Positions 1-5,248 of a stretch of 6,355 nt of DNA are shown here, piece after piece. The DNA lies in the NCBI GenBank assembly GCA_025351985.1, contig JANXUW010000409.1:1-6355 (forward strand), written 5' to 3'. Both the position numbers and the translations under genes were made by a program. The notes under the pieces were generated by a model. It was not told where the DNA came from. It ran no database searches and worked only from the letters and a program-made list of their open reading frames with translations. Every line of letters starts with the position of its first letter. The stretch's first letter is position 1. The stretch comes from Pseudolysobacter sp. Lineage in GTDB: Bacteria; Pseudomonadota; Gammaproteobacteria; Xanthomonadales; Rhodanobacteraceae.

Positions 1-154
1 CAAGGCTGGCGATCTCGTCAGCCACGTGGCGCTGCAGATTGGCGGCAAGGGCGGTGGTCGACCCGACCTCGCCCAAGGCGGTGGTGAAGACACGCCATTA
101 TTACTGGCGGCACTTGACTCTGTAGCGCAATGGGTGGCTCAAAAAGTTGGCTGA
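1..154 (+). CDS. alaS: Alanyl-tRNA synthetase, C-terminal end (5' partial)
   Basis: The frame starting at base 2 reads 50 residues to a TGA at 152-154. It contains the glycine-rich signature [15 protein letters not shown], which is characteristic of the DHHA1-type C-terminal domain of alanyl-tRNA synthetase, and it ends with a short helix ([18 protein letters not shown]). The enzyme charges tRNA-Ala in the cytoplasm; this last domain helps dimerisation and tRNA contact. The catalytic and editing domains lie to the left of the window. Placement directly before csrA is the common gammaproteobacterial order, which supports the call. No strong intrinsic terminator follows the stop codon. Confidence 0.95.
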   Translation, partial: KAGDLVSHVALQIGGKGGGRPDLAQGGGEDTPLLLAALDSVAQWVAQKVG

Positions 155-170
155 CGAATCACGAAAAGTA

Positions 171-187
171 TGTAAATTTCCTTTACA
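171..187. promoter_or_regulatory. Interrupted palindrome TGTAAA-N5-TTTACA upstream of csrA
   Basis: Two perfect 6-base half-sites, TGTAAA and TTTACA, are separated by TTTCC and lie 17 bases after the alaS stop, just before the proposed csrA -35 box. The symmetry and position suit an operator for a dimeric regulator. The half-sites match the TyrR-type box, but that box has a 6-base spacer and here it is 5, so I do not assign a regulator. As a hairpin it is AT-rich with no U-tract, so a terminator role is unlikely. Confidence 0.3.
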
Positions 188-198
188 CGCAGAGTTGA

Positions 199-227
199 TT
201 GCACGCACGAGACCGCTCGGCTAGTAT
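199..227 (+). promoter_or_regulatory. Candidate sigma70 promoter for csrA
   Basis: TTGCAC at 199-204 and TAGTAT at 222-227 are separated by 17 bases, close to the consensus TTGACA-N17-TATAAT. Transcription would start near 234 and leave an untranslated leader of roughly 190 bases before csrA. That is long enough to hold the several GGA motifs and the hairpin described below. No experimental start is known here, and other weaker boxes exist in this AT-richer stretch. Confidence 0.45.
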
Positions 228-382
228 CGCTTAACACGTTTTAAAAGTGACTTAAGTTTGTTCGACTCAGGAAGCACGTCCCCCTGCGCAACTCGATCAA
301 GAAAGTTTGTCAGGCAAGTTGTTCGACGGAATTCGCTGACTTTGGGTAATCCTCGAGAGTGCACGGATTGGTGATCTGCAGC

Positions 383-409
383 GCTTGTATCGATTGGATC
401 GATGCAGGC
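383..409 (+). promoter_or_regulatory. csrA leader hairpin presenting GGA at its loop
   Basis: Bases 383-394 pair with 398-409 to give a 12-bp stem, counting two G-U pairs, and the core is ATCGAT-TGG-ATCGAT. If the last A-U pair breathes, the loop becomes UUGGA and exposes GGA at 396-398. A GGA in a hairpin loop is the preferred target of CsrA/RsmA proteins. The stem ends 5 bases before the Shine-Dalgarno, so bound CsrA could bridge both sites and block the ribosome. That role is inferred from the known autoregulation of csrA in enterobacteria. Confidence 0.5.
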
Positions 410-414
410 CATAC

Positions 415-420
415 AGGAGA
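415..420 (+). promoter_or_regulatory. csrA ribosome binding site with embedded CsrA-like motif
   Basis: AGGAGA lies 6 bases before the ATG at 427 and fixes this start rather than the in-frame ATG at 385, which would add 14 residues not found in the family. The surrounding AUACAGGAG resembles the CsrA binding consensus RUACARGGAUGU with one base missing, so the ribosome site and a CsrA site probably coincide. Other GGA motifs in the leader are at 270-272, 328-330, 365-367 and 396-398. Confidence 0.6.
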
Positions 421-426
421 AAAATA

Positions 427-639
427 ATGTTGATTTTGACTCGTCGAGTTGGTGAGACTCTGATGATCGGTGATGAAGTAAGCGTTACCGTACTGGGCGT
501 CAAAGGTAATCAGGTGCGTATCGGCATTAATGCACCCAAAGACGTATCGGTGCACCGCGAAGAAATTTACCAGCGCATCAAGCGCGAGCACGAAAATCCG
601 ACAGTAATCGATGCGGATGTGCCACCCGCGAGCAGTTGA
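427..639 (+). CDS. csrA: Carbon storage regulator CsrA/RsmA
   Basis: This 70-residue protein starts [16 protein letters not shown] and covers the whole CsrA fold. The residues that form the RNA-binding surface in studied homologues are present: L4, T5 and R6 in the first strand, and R44 in [11 protein letters not shown]. CsrA is a domain-swapped homodimer in the cytoplasm. It binds GGA motifs in mRNA leaders, usually near the Shine-Dalgarno, and alters translation or stability of genes for carbon metabolism, motility, biofilm and virulence. The tail after residue 55 is variable, as usual. The start at 427 is set by the Shine-Dalgarno AGGAGA 6 bases upstream. Its own leader carries a hairpin and overlapping GGA sites, so negative autoregulation is likely. 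Lying between alaS and tRNA-Ser is the conserved gammaproteobacterial context. Confidence 0.97.
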   Translation: MLILTRRVGETLMIGDEVSVTVLGVKGNQVRIGINAPKDVSVHREEIYQRIKREHENPTVIDADVPPASS

Positions 640-673
640 GGCTTTACCAGCCGGCGTTGAACCGCTATCCTTG

Positions 674-705
674 CGCACCTGACTGAGATCGCTTGGTCGG
701 GTGCG
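674..705 (+). terminator. Stem-loop after csrA, possible weak terminator or processing hairpin
   Basis: CGCACCTGAC at 674-683 pairs with GTCGGGTGCG at 696-705, a 10-bp stem with one G-U pair and a 12-base loop, 34 bases after the csrA stop. Only TT follows the stem, so it lacks the U-tract of a strong intrinsic terminator. It may stabilise the csrA mRNA end, or be a boundary that RNases use to separate csrA from the downstream tRNA if the two are co-transcribed. Confidence 0.4.
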
Positions 706-760
706 TTAGCGGCGAGTTTGGTTACACGCATCGCGTCAACCAGCAACGCCAGAAATCCCC

Positions 761-853
761 GGAGAGGTGCCCGAGAGGCCGAAGGGGCTCCCCTGCTAAG
801 GGAGTATAGGGTCAAAAGCTTTATCGAGGGTTCGAATCCCTCCCTCTCCGCCA
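761..853 (+). tRNA. tRNA-Ser (anticodon GCT)
   Basis: A complete class II tRNA. The acceptor stem GGAGAGG (761-767) pairs with CCTCTCC (843-849), followed by discriminator G850 and an encoded CCA at 851-853. The anticodon stem CTCCC/GGGAG (788-792 and 800-804) encloses the loop CTGCTAA with anticodon GCT at 795-797, which reads AGC and AGU serine codons. The T arm GAGGG/CCCTC encloses TTCGAAT. The long variable arm (805-825), which can fold into its own stem, is the hallmark of serine tRNAs. The order csrA then tRNA-Ser(GCT) matches E. coli csrA-serV. The gene is intact even though an integrase lies immediately downstream, as expected when an element integrates at a tRNA 3' end and restores it. 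Confidence 0.97.
826..853 (+). other. Candidate attachment site (attL) in the tRNA 3' end
   Basis: Elements with tyrosine recombinases commonly recombine within the T arm and acceptor end of a tRNA gene, and the recombinase here begins 48 bases after CCA. The crossover core should therefore lie in the T arm to CCA stretch, or slightly beyond. I looked for a second copy of this stretch in the rest of the window and found none, so the distal attachment site lies outside or has been lost. The exact limits given are a guess. Confidence 0.4.
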
Positions 854-859
854 ACTACG

Positions 860-886
860 AAAAAGCCCGTTGAATCAAGGGCTTGT
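860..886. terminator. Hairpin after the tRNA; better terminator on the minus strand
   Basis: AAGCCC at 863-868 pairs with GGGCTT at 879-884, with a further TTG/CAA pairing inside and one bulged G. Read on the minus strand the stem is followed by TTTC, giving GGGCTTTTTC, a terminator-like end. Read on the plus strand only TTGTC follows, so termination of the tRNA transcript is probably leaky and read-through into the integrase gene is possible. Confidence 0.45.
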
Positions 887-901
887 CAGCTTCAACCCTC
901 G

Positions 902-2488
902 ATGCGCTTGGACACTTCGGATGGACAACTCCGAGCCATGCGCCTTGCTCATCATCTGATTCGCCAGCCCACCGGGCTGTGGCATTTTCGTCTTGTGGTG
1001 CCGAAGTCTCTGCGCGGCGCGCTGGGTCGATCTGTGTTCAAGCACAGCTTGCGCACGCATGATCCACTGTTGGCGCGGTCTCAATCCTATGTGCTTGCCT
1101 TGCGTTATGCTGCGCTCTTCGCAGCAGCAAGGACGAGCCTAATGCCGAAACCTTCGATTGAGGACATCGTCGCGACACTCGTGCGGGGCGAGGGAAAGCG
1201 TTTTGAGCTGGAGCGCGATCCCTTGAGTGGGATGGTGACGAAGCTCAAGACGGACGGCACGGTGGCCGACAACGCGGCGGCGTTGGAGGCGATGAAGATC
1301 GTGTTTGCCGTTCCGCTTCCCCAGTTCACGCCGAATGCCGGCGCACCGGTCGCCGCACCCATCGCTCCCCCCTTGCCTGCGAAAGCGACGCCGCCCGGTG
1401 TGAAGCCCGTCGCGGCGGGCGAGGCCGCACGCTTGTATCTGCGCACGCTTGCCCAACCGGTGCCCCTGAAAACGATCAGCCAGAAAGCGGCGGCGGTCAA
1501 CGGATTCGTGAAGTCCGTCGGTCTCAAGACGATGCTGCATGACGCGATGCGCACGGACGTGGCGCAGTGGCTCGACAGTGTGCGCATGGCAGGTTTGACC
1601 ACGAGCACCCTGGAGAACAAGGCGGCCTATTTGAAGGCCTTTTTTCTGTGGGCCCAGGGTGCGGGTTACTATCCGCAAGGGGACAATCCGGCGGCGCGCC
1701 AGATCCAGCGCGGCAAGAACGAAAAACGTCATCGCCGGAAGTTCGGCTTTCGTGCGCTCGAACCCGACCAGCTCGCCACACTGTATGCGCCCAGTGCGCT
1801 CATGGGCCTCAACGAGCAGAGCCGCTGGGGCGCGTTGATCGGCCTTTACACGGGCGCACGCGTCTCCGAAATCGGCCAGCTCGCGCTGTCGGATTTTCGG
1901 GAAGAGGAGGGCGTCTGGAGTGTCAGTATCACCGACGACGGCTTGGGCCAATCGGTGAAGAACGAAGCGAGCCGGCGCATCATTCCCGTGCATCCTGACC
2001 TGATCACACTCGGCCTGCGCACACGCGTGGAAGTGCTCCAGGCGGCAGGTAAAAAGCAGCTCTTTCCGCGCGCCAAGGCCGGCAGTGTGAACGGTATGGG
2101 GAACTGGTTGAGCAAGGCCTACAGTCGGCATCTCCAGGAGTGCGGTGTGAGCATCGACGTCGGCAAGCTCGGCTTCCACAGCCTGCGCAAGACAGTCATC
2201 CAGTCGCTCAAAGATGGCGGCGTGCGCGAAGAAGCGCGCAAGGAATATGTAGGACATGAGCAGGAGGGCGAGCATCACTCAACGTATGGAAAACTGTTCT
2301 CACCGTTCAAGCTGCTCAACGGGGTGGGCACCGGCGAGCATCAGACCGAGGGCATTCGCGTGCTGAGCTACGGGCTCGATTTGGACGCGACCAGGGCAGC
2401 ACTGGAGGCGCCCCCTCCGAAACGGGCTAAGCGCGTTTTCCGGCGTGTTCGTGGAATCCATCCCGCCGCGAACCGAGACCCTTCTTGA
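902..2488 (+). CDS. Tyrosine recombinase / phage-type integrase of the tRNA-Ser element
   Basis: A 528-residue tyrosine recombinase that would integrate and excise the element at the neighbouring tRNA-Ser gene. The N-terminal part (about 13-80, HLIRQPTGLWHFRLVVPKSL) resembles the DUF6538-type arm domain of island integrases. A Pro/Ala-rich linker spans about 134-170, a core-binding domain about 172-256, and the catalytic domain about 285-465. Catalytic residues visible are R320 (TGARVSEI), K353 in the beta hairpin, H426 and R429 (HSLR), H452 (VGHE) and nucleophile Y462 (STYGK). The tail after Y462 is 66 residues, longer than usual, with a basic patch at 507-517. No Shine-Dalgarno precedes ATG 902; an in-frame ATG at 938 would also keep the whole arm domain. 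No promoter is evident in the 48-base gap to the tRNA, so expression from the tRNA promoter is possible. All catalytic residues are present, so it may be active. Confidence 0.93.
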   Translation: MRLDTSDGQLRAMRLAHHLIRQPTGLWHFRLVVPKSLRGALGRSVFKHSLRTHDPLLARSQSYVLALRYAALFAAARTSLMPKPSIEDIVATLVRGEGKRFELERDPLSGMVTKLKTDGTVADNAAALEAMKIVFAVPLPQFTPNAGAPVAAPIAPPLPAKATPPGVKPVAAGEAARLYLRTLAQPVPLKTISQKAAAVNGFVKSVGLKTMLHDAMRTDVAQWLDSVRMAGLTTSTLENKAAYLKAFFLWAQGAGYYPQGDNPAARQIQRGKNEKRHRRKFGFRALEPDQLATLYAPSALMGLNEQSRWGALIGLYTGARVSEIGQLALSDFREEEGVWSVSITDDGLGQSVKNEASRRIIPVHPDLITLGLRTRVEVLQAAGKKQLFPRAKAGSVNGMGNWLSKAYSRHLQECGVSIDVGKLGFHSLRKTVIQSLKDGGVREEARKEYVGHEQEGEHHSTYGKLFSPFKLLNGVGTGEHQTEGIRVLSYGLDLDATRAALEAPPPKRAKRVFRRVRGIHPAANRDPS

Positions 2489-2514
2489 ATCTCTGACCAG
2501 AATGGGAGCATGAT

Positions 2515-2970
2515 TTGAGGATGAGCGATCCCAAAAATTTGAATGCAACGATGGCACGCCACATCAAGAGTGCCCTGAAACGATCACATTATTCGTGGTT
2601 GCCTTGGGTGTGTGCGGGCTTTTTGGCGAGCGCCTACTATGTGATGTATCAGCATCCTTCGGGCAAGACCCTTGAGATTTTTTGCAATCTTGTCGTGATC
2701 GGGGGAGTGTTGCTGGTAGCCAGTGGTGCGGTTGTAACCCAAGAGATGCGAGACCATCTTTTCGCGGTCAAGGATTATGACAAAAATCCAAAAGACAAAA
2801 ATGGGACGCCGCGACCAAGACCAACACTTTCCGACGCCCAGATTGCGGGATTATTTCTGGATGCGTCTGATAAATGTGAAGCGGGAACTTTGACCGTGGC
2901 CGCGGGAAGTGTCGGACTTGTTCTTAATTTGATCTTGGGGTGGTTGGGTATAGGTTTACCTCATCCATAG
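2515..2970 (+). CDS. Small three-pass membrane protein of unknown function
   Basis: A 151-residue protein I do not recognise. Hydrophobic segments at about 28-46, 53-75 and 122-147 predict three membrane passes. A basic N-terminus (HIKSALKRSH) and a charged loop of about 45 residues (DYDKNPKDKNGTPRPRP onward) separate them. Three cysteines (33, 57, 121) lie in or next to membrane segments. GGGAG at 2504-2508 sits 6 bases before TTG 2515, favouring that start. ATG 2521 is the alternative, with poorer spacing. The start lies 26 bases after the integrase stop, so the two are probably co-transcribed. Cargo beside an integrase is often a defence or maintenance gene, but no motif supports either role. 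Base composition is more AT-rich than the integrase. Confidence 0.75.
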   Translation: MRMSDPKNLNATMARHIKSALKRSHYSWLPWVCAGFLASAYYVMYQHPSGKTLEIFCNLVVIGGVLLVASGAVVTQEMRDHLFAVKDYDKNPKDKNGTPRPRPTLSDAQIAGLFLDASDKCEAGTLTVAAGSVGLVLNLILGWLGIGLPHP

Positions 2971-3446
2971 CGCTATTGAGACCATTGCAACAGTCTGCAG
3001 GCTTACCAGAATCATTATTTTATATCTAAGTTTCATGGCAACCCCTTTTCACTACGCTACGTAGCGTGTATTTCAACCGAGATGTCCTCCACCCCGCCTC
3101 AATGACGGCAGATCCTGGCGCCAGCCGTCGGCGGTATCCTCCCGCCGCCCGCGCCCTGCAGGTTGGTCCGAAAGAGCATGGGGGGCTGGGTGGACGCTCC
3201 CTATTTCATAACAGAAAATCCGACGCCCGCAAGGGGCATGCCGACCTGATTAAGCGCTATTGCGACGGAAAAGATCCTCCCGTATCTGCTTCCTGCGCCT
3301 TGCCGTGAGCACCTTAGCCCCGCCTGCGGCACGCGCAACACATGCGTGTGCTTCACTGCGTTTCGCCCCTCCGGGTGCGCCTCCCGCTTATCAGTGGAGC
3401 AAATCGGATCTCACCGGCGCATCCCGTGCCGATGGGAAACCAACCG
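2971..3446. other. Intergenic stretch without a convincing gene
   Basis: The open frames here are short and have peptides unlike real proteins. The first 80 bases are AT-rich (around 3010-3050) and end at a perfect 14-bp palindrome at 3054-3067. The rest is GC-rich. A small hairpin at 3335-3351 (ACAC-ATGC-GTGT plus two outer pairs around a bulged A) lies within a C-rich stretch before radC. The stop codon of the preceding gene overlaps the short palindrome ATAGCGCTAT (2967-2976). The stretch may hold the radC promoter, decayed genes or a cis-acting site; I see no RNA gene. Confidence 0.5.
3054..3067. repeat. Perfect 14-bp palindrome ACGCTACGTAGCGT
   Basis: Every base of ACGCTACGTAGCGT pairs with its mirror, with no spacer, directly after an AT-rich segment in the gap between the membrane protein and radC. 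Such a site could be an operator for a dimeric regulator or a partition- or transfer-type binding site. No second copy was seen in the window, so there is no array to support a specific role. Confidence 0.6.
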
Positions 3447-3938
3447 ATGAAACTCATCCGCGACGCACAGGGCCACTACCGAACCAAGCGCGGCACCGCC
3501 GCAAGCCAAGACGAGATCCTGGAAGCCGCCGAGCAAATCTTGCGTGCCAGGTTCGAGCGCATCGGAACCCTGAGCAGTCCCAGCGATGTGCGGGCGTTTC
3601 TGCGCATGCGACTGGCGGGGCTGGATCACGAGGAGTTTCATGTCGTCTGGCTCGACCATCGGCACCAGGTGCTCGCCGTGGATCGGCTCTTTTCAGGCAC
3701 GATCGATGGGGCGGCGGTGTATCCACGGGAAGTCATCCGCGCAGCCCTGGCGCACAATGCCAGCTGCGCCATCGTGGCCCACAATCATCCTTCAGGAATC
3801 GTCGAGGCCAGCGTCTCGGACAGAACAATCACTGAGACCCTGAGGGCCGCGTTGCTCGCCATTGATGTGAGGCTGCTGGATCATTTCATCGTGGGCAGTG
3901 GGCAGCCGCTGTCGTTTGCTGAGCGCGGTTGGCTGTAG
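3447..3938 (+). CDS. radC: RadC-like JAB/MPN-domain protein, short island type
   Basis: A 163-residue RadC-family protein made almost entirely of the JAB (MPN+) domain. The metal-binding motif HxHx7SxxD is complete: H112 and H114 in AHNHPSG, S122 and D125. The likely partner glutamate is E63 in HEEFHVVWLD. Further RadC landmarks are GTIDGAAVYPREVIRAAL, LLDHFIVG and SFAERGWL at the end. The chromosomal RadC has an extra N-terminal helix-hairpin-helix region that is absent here. The short form is common in integrative elements of proteobacteria, so this is probably not a truncation. The residues suggest a zinc-dependent hydrolase, but the biochemical role of RadC is unsettled and its old DNA-repair label is doubtful. 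ATG 3447 is chosen because GGGA lies 9 bases upstream; ATG 3432 would add five residues. An intrinsic terminator follows. Confidence 0.93.
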   Translation: MKLIRDAQGHYRTKRGTAASQDEILEAAEQILRARFERIGTLSSPSDVRAFLRMRLAGLDHEEFHVVWLDHRHQVLAVDRLFSGTIDGAAVYPREVIRAALAHNASCAIVAHNHPSGIVEASVSDRTITETLRAALLAIDVRLLDHFIVGSGQPLSFAERGWL

Positions 3939-3979
3939 ATCGCGCAAATACTTACACGCGCATCGGTCGAGCGAGGCTG

Positions 3980-4005
3980 GCTGTTGTGACAGCTTTTCCG
4001 TTTTT
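3980..4005 (+). terminator. Intrinsic terminator after radC
   Basis: GCTGT at 3980-3984 pairs with ACAGC at 3989-3993 around the loop TGTG, and the stem is followed by TTTT at 3994-3997 and a second T run at 4001-4005. It lies about 40 bases after the radC stop on the same strand. This ends the plus-strand island transcript and separates it from the downstream accessory genes. Confidence 0.7.
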
Positions 4006-4065
4006 CGTCCCTTGCGTGAGGAAAACGTTCTGCTAGACGTATGACATGTTCAGCGGAGTTGTCGT

Positions 4066-4242
4066 ATGCCACCGTTATTCGAGACTGTCGGCCCACCAAC
4101 CCATGGATCGATCCTCTGTTCCCTCGGGCTGATCCAATCTGTGCCCAATGTTCGCCTAACCCGGTTTGGCCTTATCGTCGTCGGTGTTGCCGAATGTCTG
4201 GGCGTTCCCTGGTTCATCTGGCTCCAATTTTTTGCCAAGTAA
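4066..4242 (+). CDS. 58-residue putative single-pass membrane peptide
   Basis: A short ORF (MPPLFETVGPPTHGSI at the start, IWLQFFAK at the end) that I do not recognise. The strong point is a Shine-Dalgarno GGAG at 4055-4058, 7 bases before the ATG. The C-terminal part, about residues 33-57 (RFGLIVVGVAECLG onward), is hydrophobic enough for one membrane pass, which would leave the N-terminal 32 residues on one side. It follows the radC terminator and needs its own promoter; only a weak candidate is visible (TTGCGT at 4012-4017, TAGACG at 4034-4039). Its TAA at 4240-4242 directly abuts the stop of the minus-strand gene, so the two transcripts must converge. It could be a chance ORF; the ribosome site and hydrophobic tail argue for a real peptide. 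Confidence 0.45.
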   Translation: MPPLFETVGPPTHGSILCSLGLIQSVPNVRLTRFGLIVVGVAECLGVPWFIWLQFFAK

Positions 4243-4635
4243 TCAGGAGCTCTCACGCTTAAAAAGCTTCTCCAAACCAATGATTGAAGCCTCTCCGAAG
4301 AGCCACGCAACGAGATCCCATAGAAGATCAAGCTCAATCTCATAGGACCAAGCTTGTTCGTGAAAAATGAGCAGAAATGTTGTGAACAAGAGTGTCGCCG
4401 CGAGAAGAACGCCGGCAATGATCGAGGCATCGATACACGCCTCAACGAATGTGCCATTTCGAAAATAGTGAGAAAGAGCGGTGATGACAGCGCTCGCGAA
4501 AAACCACGCAAACGGTGCCGAAACCACCGGACGGAGAAATACTGCGATTTCAGGACCAGCAACATATGTCGTGATACCAATCACGACAACGATGCCGGTC
4601 AAGGCAGCGATATATCTAAGCGTCGTTTTATCCAT
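4243..4635 (-). CDS. Small multi-pass membrane protein of unknown function (130 aa)
   Basis: A 130-residue hydrophobic protein on the minus strand with likely membrane segments at about 9-26, 35-55 and 66-91, and a fourth, weaker one at about 103-121, ending in a charged tail (EKLFKRESS). I do not recognise a family. ATG at 4635 is preferred, with AGGTAAGGGG just upstream; a GTG one codon earlier at 4638 is possible. The gene lies beyond the decayed copy of the large gene's 3' end and is probably the equivalent position to the 132-aa membrane gene in a duplicated module, yet the two sequences are not similar by eye. The base composition is visibly more AT-rich than the flanks, which suggests separate acquisition. 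The competing minus-strand frame over the same stretch gives an unnatural Arg/Ser-rich peptide. Confidence 0.7.
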   Translation of the reverse strand: MDKTTLRYIAALTGIVVVIGITTYVAGPEIAVFLRPVVSAPFAWFFASAVITALSHYFRNGTFVEACIDASIIAGVLLAATLLFTTFLLIFHEQAWSYEIELDLLWDLVAWLFGEASIIGLEKLFKRESS

Positions 4636-4734
4636 CACCCCTTACCTGCGAAGATGAATCTGTTCCCTAGTCTGCGCAAAAATTCGAGCGTTTGCCGACC
4701 CACAAACCTTGCTCATATCCGTGCGGCGCGACCC

Positions 4735-4800
4735 TCACCGAGTGCGTGTTCCTCGCGCGAGCGCCGCCTTGGTCGCCTGAATCTCATCCTCAAAAACTCG
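4735..4800 (-). pseudogene. Remnant of the 3' end of a paralogue of the large exported-protein gene
   Basis: On the minus strand these bases read RVFEDEIQATKAALARG and then a TGA at 4737-4735. The intact large gene ends with PYFEDEIEATEAAIARG and a further 8 residues. Twelve of the last 16 aligned residues are the same and the DNA match is 41 of 46. No further similarity upstream is clear, so only the gene tail survives. It lies in the same frame as the 132-aa membrane gene, after that gene's TAA at 4842-4840, and has no start codon or ribosome site. It is best read as a scar of duplication or recombination. Confidence 0.6.
4749..4794. repeat. 46-bp imperfect direct repeat, copy A
   Basis: This stretch matches 5273-5318 in the same orientation at 41 of 46 bases without gaps. 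The differences are single bases, three of them transitions. Together the two copies flank the 132-aa membrane gene, which therefore sits between direct repeats like a cassette. Copy A belongs to the decayed gene tail. Confidence 0.8.
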
Positions 4801-4839
4801 CGATGGACGCGTCCGGGACGTTGGCAAGGGAGCATACGG

Positions 4840-5238
4840 TTAGCGTTCACGCCAAAAACGTATGCCATACCCCAAGAGGAGAATGGCAACCAAAACCTCG
4901 ATTTTCATCGATGTGGAAAACAACCAACTGTTCGATAGCTCGGGATCTACATAGCCGGGGAATGGGGACGAACGCTGTTCCTTCCAAGACGTTAAAGCTG
5001 GCCACAGACACAGCCATAATCCTGCCACGGCAGCGGTTAGAAGCAGCCCCTTGTCACCGACCCATTGCCGCAAAAACCAGAAAGCCACTCCCCATAGGAT
5101 CAAGCCCATCAGCAGGCGCGCACCTGTGGCCCAGTCGAGGTGTAACGTATCCGAAAACCATGCTACCGCCGCACCGATGACCACAAGGCCGGCGAGAACA
5201 GCCATGATCCATGCGTTGATCGTGTCTTGATGTCGCAT
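4840..5238 (-). CDS. Small four-pass membrane protein of unknown function (132 aa)
   Basis: A 132-residue minus-strand protein, rich in tryptophan, with likely membrane segments at about 10-28, 41-57, 64-82 and 112-129. A polar loop between the third and fourth (SWKEQRSSPFPGYVDPELSNSW) is the only sizeable extramembrane part. The C-terminus RFWRER is basic and probably cytoplasmic. I do not recognise a family. ATG 5238 has AGGAG 5 bases upstream; a GTG at 5241 is too close to it. The ribosome site overlaps the stop codon of the large upstream gene, so the two are translationally coupled and likely work together, for example as an exported protein and its membrane partner or protector. That functional link is inferred from arrangement only. 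The gene is flanked by the 46-bp direct repeats. Confidence 0.78.
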   Translation of the reverse strand: MRHQDTINAWIMAVLAGLVVIGAAVAWFSDTLHLDWATGARLLMGLILWGVAFWFLRQWVGDKGLLLTAAVAGLWLCLWPALTSWKEQRSSPFPGYVDPELSNSWLFSTSMKIEVLVAILLLGYGIRFWRER

Positions 5239-5243
5239 CACTA

Positions 5244-5248
5244 CTCCT
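5244..5248 (-). promoter_or_regulatory. Ribosome binding site overlapping the upstream stop codon
   Basis: On the minus strand TAGGAG contains both the TAG stop of the large gene (5249-5247) and the AGGAG of the next gene, 5 bases before its ATG. This fixes the start of the 132-aa protein at 5238 and implies translational coupling by re-initiation. Confidence 0.75.

Noticed and set aside
567..854. Minus-strand ORF starting MAEREGFEPSI over the tRNA-Ser
   Set aside because: Peptides of this kind are a well-known artefact of reading the antisense of tRNA-Ser genes. The start lies inside the tRNA and the rest overlaps csrA antisense.
1139..2278. Long minus-strand ORF (379 codons) antisense to the integrase
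   Set aside because: It is fully covered by the integrase, which has all catalytic residues. The antisense peptide is His/Arg/Ala-rich without domains, a usual shadow in GC-rich DNA.
3260..3835. Plus-strand ORF overlapping radC in another frame
   Set aside because: Arg/Pro/Ala-rich composition with no domain, while the overlapping RadC frame has a complete JAB motif.
4050..4580. Minus-strand ORF of 176 codons across the 130-aa membrane gene
   Set aside because: The peptide is rich in Arg, Ser and Phe without clear structure. The other frame gives clean membrane segments and a ribosome site.
3021..4620. Shared 10-mer TATATCTAAG at 3021-3030 and 4611-4620
   Set aside because: Several 10-base matches are expected by chance in a window of this size, and the flanks do not align.
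4354..5180. Plus-strand ORFs antisense to both small membrane genes
   Set aside because: Their peptides look like shadows, they lack good ribosome sites, and the minus-strand frames are better supported.
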